NCBI GenBank assembly: GCA_032622095.1
Contig: CP136066.1
Coordinates: 100,711,319 to 100,775,318, forward strand
Direction of reading: 5' to 3'
From: Siphonodentalium dalli
Taxonomy: Eukaryota > Mollusca > Scaphopoda > Gadilida > Siphonodentaliidae
DNA: 64,000 nucleotides
The notes under the pieces are model-generated. The model saw only the letters and a list, made by a program, of their open reading frames with translations. It made no database searches and was not told where the DNA came from. The translations under genes and the position numbers were made by a program. Positions 49,701-58,700 of this stretch are shown piece by piece (within the stretch, counting starts at the first letter, position 1; every line of letters starts with the position of its first letter).

Positions 49701-52700
49701 GTCACAGGGTTTTCGCAAACTTTCAGGAAGCTCCATTCACGGAAGGGTTAATTCCAACGGGAAAACATCCACTTTATGTGTAGCGATCGACTGCCGACCC
49801 CGACAGAAAACAATTACTGGTCTCGCTTATCAGGGCACGTTCACACACTGACATATTTGCCTGGTATTTATTAAAGGCATTTCGATGCAAAATGTTATAA
49901 TGTGCCAGAAAAAGAACGCAAAATTGCTTACAAAATTCATCTGTACCACAGTTAACTATACATGCGAAGTAAAATAATATTTAGTTCCACATGTACATAG
50001 CGATGGAAATACCAAACATTATACTGCACAAGAATCAATCACATAGGAATTGAAGGCAAAATAATGGTAATAGCCCTGTTACACGTGGAACTATACATAA
50101 ATTGTATTTCTCATGCAGTCGTTATCTTTGGCAAAGGTGCATTTTATACGCATGTTGCCGTTCATATTATAGTTATTGAACAATGGTTGTGTACAGTATG
50201 TGTTTTTCTTGTACGAGTCATGCAGGTTGTGGTGAAAGGTCATATCGAGTCCAATATGACTTTTCACCACAACCTGGACGAGTACAAGAAAAACTCATAT
50301 ATACTGTGCACAACATTGTATAATGACATTTCTATCCATCTGTATGTTTATCCAAATTTTGGGAATACAAATTTTGTGGTTATTTTTGATATTTGTCGGC
50401 ACTTAATTCTCTATAAAAGCCTGTATTTTGATCGTCAGAAAGCATGATTTTGAACAGTAAACACGGAAGTGATAAAAAAAAACTAAATGCGGAAGTGAAA
50501 CATCTGCTAACTCCACCAGTGTTGCGCGCGCATCACAATTTCACCGATTCATTTCGAATAGAGTTAATTCGTGACGCCACAGAGTCCCAATACAATAAAA
50601 AAAGTCATTTTGCACACTTGGGAGTCAAATACGACATTCGGGAGTCCAATATGACTTTTTCCTGGATTATCACGTGGCGGCTTTTGTCCAATCAGAAATA
50701 GTGTTAGTTAAGGGGTTGAAAATAATATAATATATATGTTGTTTTCTTTGACGAGCAGTTACTGTGAATGCGGCCTATTGCATTATGATCATTGACGCCT
50801 GAGGTTTTTGAATGGAAATCACATGTAGAGTGTGTATTCCGTGCATATACTCACCAGTTCGGTTACATAAACGTTCTCTCTCAGCACTTTTGATAACGGA
50901 ATGGCACCTTCCTCCGTCATACAGTTGCCTTCTAAATCTAGAAGCTCGAGAGTGGTATTCCTCTGAATTGAAAAAAATATCGTGATGTCCGTAACTCATG
51001 ATAAAAATTTGGAGACGGAATCCAAAATCTAATTAAATTGACATATAGTTTATGGCTGTTAATCTGCATACCAACTTTCATTCCACACAGTTGATATTAA
51101 CTAATGTTATTATATGGAAATGATAAATTGAGCTCGAATTTAAACAAAAGGTTCGTTCACAAAGGATACCTGAAAGGGAAACAGGTAGTAATCAACATAA
51201 GAGGAATACAAAGAGACAACTGGATGAATGATCCTATAACAATGGGATATTTTTATACAATTAAGAGACCCCTGGTCAAGTGGTCTTGCTAATGTGCTAT
51301 GATGAGGTTGGGTCCTGCTGAATTGCTATGATGCTGTTAGGGCAAACTGATGCTGTTAGGGCAAACTGATGCTGTTAACAAAAAGTACCGTTATATTTGT
51401 TTAATTTGTATTATTCGCGGTGTTCCGATAATCTTACCATATCCAGGAAAAGCCATTATGCGTATCAAATATTCAAAAACATAGTTATTTCGAAATATTT
51501 TTAATACTGGTTGTATTAGTTGTTGAAAATCTACTATAATCAAGATTGTTATTCACGTCGTTTTAGAAACACCAACGCAGGCATTATTATATTTTTCAAA
51601 AATATATATGTTCTTGAATATTTCATACACAGACTGTTTTTTCTCAAATCGCTCGGATTAGCCAAACACTGCGAAAATGACAACTTTAGAAAAAATAACG
51701 GTACTTTTTCGTAACGGCATTGTTTTTGCCCTACTCGCATCATAGCAATTCAGCAGGACAGCCAGCATCATAGCATATTAGCAGGACCACTTGACCAGGG
51801 GTGTAAGTGTGGCTCAAACATCAACAATACAATTTGAAATAGTTATACAATATATAAATAGTTGGTTAAATTCATGGACTTTATGCTCAGTCAATATGTG
51901 GTTTGATTTGATCTGATCTTACATTGAGGTGCATACTTCAACTGCCAGGCAGATGGCCTTTGTTCCGCTTGGTCCTAACCCGTGATGTCGCATAGCAAGT
52001 TCCGTATCATCCATATGGCGTAAGAAGTAGGTTGCCGGCTGTACGCCCAGGTCGTCGCATGCTTGCAGGTATCTAGCTTTCCCGGTCGTGTCGTGAATAA
52101 ATTTATCTGGATTCACCCATTCTAAAAAAAAATTTGAGCCCAGAATATGAATATTTTGCCATTACTAACGTACATATTGTTTTCAATATCCGCGTCATAT
52201 TATAGAAACAAAAACTTATATCCAAGCATGGGAACGCGAGCTTTCCATGCAAATATCGAGCCTGTATACCGCTGACTATGACCTGTAAACAACATAATTG
52301 AGTAGAAAATAATCACGAGACAGATAACTATATCAACTTAGTGTGAGTGGCAAGATGTTTTCTCACAAACGGACTCGTAGTCGTCAAAACTTACCTATAT
52401 CACATCCACTCGTCAAAAATAGTATTTTTCCCCTTTGATTTTCGGTGGAATTTGTCAAGCATGAACCACCGCGACGCGAGCTCTACGTTGGGCAGATTGC
52501 CTTTACAGTACAGCGGTCAAACTTTGGGGGTGTACCTACAGTATACCGACGTACATGCTCCTGCATAAAAGCTCGCTCCTTCATTAGCGCGTACGGATTC
52601 GGCTGGGGAAATAGGTGGATTTGTTGTCCCAGCCGTACATCGGTAAACTTTTAAGCGGTACATTCTGGCCCGAATCACTCTTCTCATTTGGAATATTCAA

Positions 52701-55700
52701 TACAAATTTAATACCACTGGACATCATATAGTGTATGGTGTTTGGACTAATCTACTCTTTTGGTGTGATTTGTACCATATTTGTTCCTCCATTAGAGTAG
52801 TGTATGCATACATTAACCCTGCTCCGTCGGTAACCAGTATGATCATAATCCCTGCTCCTACATAAGCCAAAATTGTCATGTTAGTATATGATAGTAAAAT
52901 GGTTAAAATCGGCTACAAGAAACAAATTGCCAATTTTTGGTGAAAAATTTCTCGATTCGTACCCTTTCGTTAGTTAACCCGGTTACGTTAACCAAATCCA
53001 GCTGTAAACCATGGAAGTATAATTGCCGCCTGCCACATGAACATCCCTCCACATGAATGATATATACACCATTCCAATGAATACTTGCCAAACTCGCATC
53101 ATTAGCCCAGGCACATGTATGCATTAGACATGGAAGTGGAAAAGTAAGGAAATACATCGGTGAAAGCTTTTATATATTATTTAGGCCATAATATCACGGA
53201 AGCGTCACAAAAGTCCCCTAAAATCCGAGTTGAGATTTCTGCATGAGTTAAACCATTTTTTCCACATAATTAAAACAAAATATATTTTTCACAATCATGG
53301 AAATAATTGGTTGCTGTACTGTAGCAATTTTTCAGCCGAAACATATACAAAGAGCACTCCATATTGTTCGATACATAATTCTCGAACCAAAGACACCCAT
53401 TAAAAGGGAAACTTAGAATGAACTTCGCAGATATAGATATGAAATAAAACGCTGAGCCAAAACAATGGCGATTTTGAAGGCAAACTCTTGTATTCGATGT
53501 CGGATTTCTCGGGCTTCTCAAAACATAGACGCAAGCTATCTATTTTAAAAACTGCACAGACACCACTCCGTCGCTATAATAGGCAGAATTAGCGAGTATA
53601 ACTTCTAAAAACATAAACCTACCACCATAACTGGTTGTCAACGATCTGGTCGTATTTATCTCCTATATTTTGTCTAATCTAGTCATTTGCATTACGCAGT
53701 TATACCAGTTTATGTGAAATGTGAGTACGAGAGCGAATATAGTGACACGATCGCCGTCATGGAATGGTTGTCAAAATGTCCGCAACCACCAAGCCAAGCC
53801 AAGACGAAAGCAACATATTGGATAACCACCTAGTAGGTAAAATACTTATTAGTAATATACAAGTATCTTGTTAAATATCTTCAAAGGTACACATATCATT
53901 AAAACAGATCCATATGGAGGATTTATAGGTCATTGGAACGCAAGTCAAACCAAATGATTTACGTCTTTAAAAGTTCGGGTTTTCTGTTTACAGTCGGGCC
54001 CAAAAATAACAATTTCGGGCATGCAACAGCAGCAACACAAGAAGTAATGTTTCGCCACACAATGTATGGTAGTTTCATTCGGCGTGATGATAAATTATTG
54101 AATGTAACGCAGAAACTTAAATGCATATCCTTGCGGTATAAATAGTAGTCATATTTCTGGATTTTTTCAGCACTGTCCGTGATAATAAACCATACGCGTA
54201 TGTTGCAATGCTTACTATATTGGAAAGAAACCGCCATCTCTTCAAAAGCTTAGCACTCCATCTCACCAGATCAAATAGAGAGTACATCATACATTTTATA
54301 TAAGACTAATTTTCGTGCTTCTTCCAAACCGGTGTCTTAGTAAACAATTTGTTCAAATTACTTCAGTCGTCAACTTGCAACTTGAATATGCTATTACGCA
54401 ATGTACAATATTAGTTTTCCGTATTTTGTCGTTTGAAAATATCTTACCAAAACCACCCATGAACTTGTGCAAAATATCAGGTGATCAGCGTTTAAAGGCA
54501 CGTGCGGCCTTAATTGTCGAAAATATTCATATTTGTTCCAAACACCGTAAACAGAAAAACATTAAAACGCATACAGTTCCGTTCATATATACCATGACCA
54601 TCGCGTAAACAGCATGTTATCATAAAGACCTACTATATTTTACCTAAGCAAGAGCCTGATTGTGTTACAGAAGACGGCACAATGCTACTGGCTAATCACA
54701 CACACATGGCATAAACGCTCTTTATTAGTTCCATATAAGGTATTCGCCAACAAAGAATGCTCTTTATGCTTACCATCATAATTTTCGAGGCGGGTACCCG
54801 CATCAAAAGATGAAATTTGGAATTTTGAGACAGTCCGTGAAAATACTCAAAATATGCATTTGTGGGGGGGAAACAGGTCTTTCGATTGGTATATAGGTTG
54901 TTGCGACAGCTGTCTGCGATGAATGTGATAAGTATGATTTTCTGGGATATTTTGGGGAAGAAATCATCTCGCGGCGATGATTAAATGGTATTTTTTCCGC
55001 GATAGAACAATGACAACTGACGTAAATTGATCGTCGGTGTCCGAACATTAGTGAAGAACTATTCACTCACCTTCAGTTGGTCAGAAATGATATCCAACCG
55101 TTTATATTCCAAAAAACACGTCGAAAAATGTCAACAAATATTTGTGGACTTTTTTTTCTCCACCTCGAAATCTTCGACTTCCGGTTTTGGTCCGTGTCCG
55201 TGTGTTTGACCACAGTGAGCCAAGCTCTGAACGTGGAGAGAGCCGTTGGCTGAACGAAGTCGTCAGGCCGCTTAAAATAATTGTTCGCTCGATAACACAT
55301 ATGTTGGACTTTCTGTTTAAATCATTGTCAGTCTTCTCTTGCTTTTTATACAGGTGATGGCCCATGATTTCCCCAAACGGAGGGCCTATGATCCCCAAAT
55401 GGAGGGGGCCATATTATCAGGATTTCCTTACGCAGGGGCTATATGATCCCCGACTTGGGGCTATATATGATCCCGAAAGCTACCAGGCGGGGTGGCTAAC
55501 TCTGAGCTATTTAAGTAAAACATATTATATTGTACCTTCTTGCCTGGGGGGATTTTGTTTACGAGACGTGATGTGGGAGGGGGGGGTGGGTGGATACACG
55601 AGACCGGAAACAGTTTTTGACCACCTTTTTTTTTCATTGACATATTTTCAACTGTTTTGAACATATTTGTTTATATGTTGTGGCTTGTTGCAATATGAGA

Positions 55701-58700
55701 AGCACTAATACATTCAACATTTTTATAATTACCCCCATAAGTTGATATAAAATGAAAAAATAGTGAATATTGTGGGAGTGGGTCCCAACATTTTCATTGA
55801 TTGTTTTTATTGTGTCTGTTTCAGCTTGCTTGACAGTTTTTATATTGAAAATTGTCTAGTTCACGGTGTAGCTCAATACAAAAAATACTTCAGACAGCTC
55901 TAGGGTAGGGTGAACTTTATGCAGTCTGACAATATCAGCTAACAACTCATGATAGAATATTACAATCATTCTTATACTTCATGACAGTCTATTTACTCAT
56001 ACAGTTAGTTGATGCATGAGTGTAATGTATTAAATAAGTAAATGTAAAGTAAAAAAAAGTAACGAAGTTTACACATTGTTAACAGCGCACACGAATACGG
56101 ACTATTTTGACAATTTCTATTTTAGCGAAGTAGGGAATTCCCCGTAATTCAGTATACGGACTTGATCAAAAGCTACTGAACGCATTTTTTATTCGATAAA
56201 ATACAGAATGGAAAATCAAATTAATTTGATCTTATGTTAAGGATATAAAACACAATACTTTGCCTTCTCTGGGCTGTCTATCGACTCGTCCTACGGACTC
56301 GTCGATAGACTGCCCAGAGAAGGCAGCTCGACTTGAATACGGATCTCAGAAACACACATGGTGGTGATAACCTATATGTATCAGTGTTTGTATACTAAAA
56401 TTGATTATTCTCATAATGTATCAGAATAATGTATAGTCAATAATATATAGTAGACACAGGTAGACATATAATAGTTAATCAAGAGTACAGCCGGTATACT
56501 GTAAACAGAAGACCAAATTGGAGTTATCTTCCCTACACCAACACAATGACGTTACGCTTACTGTGACCTCGTCTCCACGGTCACATGTCACTAAAGTGCA
56601 CATCCATCTATATGGATTTGGCTCTAAATTGACCATCCGCGTTCAAACTCAAAGGGTTAAACATTATTTTAGGCCTAGTCCTAAGACGTAATGCGAGGTC
56701 GGGTCGGTGGCCATGCAGGCATATATAAAAGCTAATTCGTACACTGGTTCATATGCACATTTTCCTTTTTGGTATTACTATAGGCTCTAGGCCTACTAGT
56801 TGATGTTGGGTGATGTCTGAAAAAAAAAAGTAAATTTAATTTTGTGTATTTTTTCATTCTATTATAGGCCCTAACACTGGCCCTAGTTATTTTTTGTTGT
56901 CATTCCAGGGGATTCAACATATTTTCCATCTGCTCACACAGATGAATAGGCTGGGTTATAAATTTACCAATATAATCACATCATATTCTACCTTTGTTGA
57001 TTGCTTAGAGTTCAATTTAGTTGAGATTATTGCTGATTACTGCTGATTATCGCATACTTATCAGCCAAGAAAATATTTGTCTTGCACATGTTTGTAAACA
57101 GAAAGCAACATTTAATTTGGTCTTTCAAAGAAGGGACCAATATAGAGCGGTTGGTCGTTTTTACAGAGGGGACCAACATAAAGCTTTGGAGTTTTGGGGT
57201 GGGTGTCTAAAATTTTATGGAAAAAAAATACAAGAAAGGGTGGGTGGGTGTAAAAAAAATGGCAATGTAAAAAAATCACACCCACGTCTCGCAACTTGTT
57301 TACGGCCCCCTGTTCTTGCCCAGATTATTCAGACCGATACATTCAACTAAGTCCCTTAACGATTTGAAGCTTTCGAAACCCCACGCCAAGCAAGCATCAT
57401 GGTCGAAAATGTTCTACATCAAGCCTGTATACACTGTGTCGCTTTTGGTGTTCGTGCATTAATAAAATGCCAGATATCACACAGACTTAACTAATTTCCA
57501 CATCCGTAAGAGAAGACCTGTTTTGGACTGGCCTTAAATGTCCTGATAACAGAGAGTTTGACTTCGCTTATATGACTACTCACTTGTCTGGCCTGTTAAC
57601 AGTGAACCGCTCGCGCGCAGGTGATCAATGTTGTCAATTATTGGTGTGGCCATGTAAAATACATGTATTTTAAATACAGAGATTACATGCATGTGTGTAT
57701 CCACCCTTACACTCTGCAATCATTCTTCCTCACATATTTCGAGCGTGTTGTCACTCTTATGGGACTAGCTATTCAATTTTGCATATAATGTAATTTTCAT
57801 TCTATGTTGGCCATTTTGGGACATACATTCTACTTACATGGTTCACGAGCATTGTTTGTATATATCACAAAGTATTATGAATTTTGAATTAATTTATCTA
57901 CACATGACCGCATCCGCAGATGGCCTGATGGAAATGCTTCAGAATTTGAATCACTCCGAAAAATCAAGGTATCTCAAAAAGCTCAACTCTGATTTTAGGG
58001 GACTTTTGCCATGTTGTTCATGAACATGTTCTTATTGATCCCTGACAAAATCAGCTTTCCTCGATTTTTTTCCTAGTGAAACCTAATGTGCCTAGACTAC
58101 ATTAATATATATCGACGGACACTTTTCCGGATGTCTCTCATTGACTCTGTTGAGTTGCCATGCACATGCATTGTGGTTTGCTTGCGTTCGGTACGGAGAA
58201 TTTAAAAATAATAATTTGCAGACAAGGTTACTTTTTCGCCATCTAAGGGTGGATACACACATGCATGTAATTTCTGTAAATATCGTGTATTTGGCGTTTT
58301 ACATGAATCATACACACCGTGTAATATGTGTCCGCTGACAACCCAATCATTGCTACTGTGTTTAACCACAGTGAGTTAAACTTTGAACCGCTGAAGAGCC
58401 GTTGACTGGGACGAAGTCGTCAGGCCGCTTAAAATAATTATTCGCGCGATAACTCAAATGGTCGACGCTCTGTTTAAATCATTGTCAGTCTTCTATTGAT
58501 GTTAATACCAGTGATGGCATCTTCCCCAACGCAGGGGGCTATGACCCACAACATGCACGGGGAGCTATATTATCCCAGAAGCTACCGAATTCACCGAATT
58601 GCATATTTCCTCGACGGGGGGGGGGGGGGGGGGTCTGTGCACGCAGCACCCTGAGTCCCGACACCCTGCTTTATAAATATCGTAGTCATGTCTGTCGTGT

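Noticed and set aside
50064-50447. 127-codon plus-strand frame
   Set aside because: It runs through the hairpin MITE at 50165-50335, so it is not a gene.
52445-52654. Less AT-rich segment as a possible extra exon in intron 1
   Set aside because: Exons 1 and 2 join in phase without it, and it has no family resemblance or matching splice sites.
54315-54608. 97-codon plus-strand frame
   Set aside because: Its second half lies in the interspersed repeat whose inverted copy is at 61190-61475.
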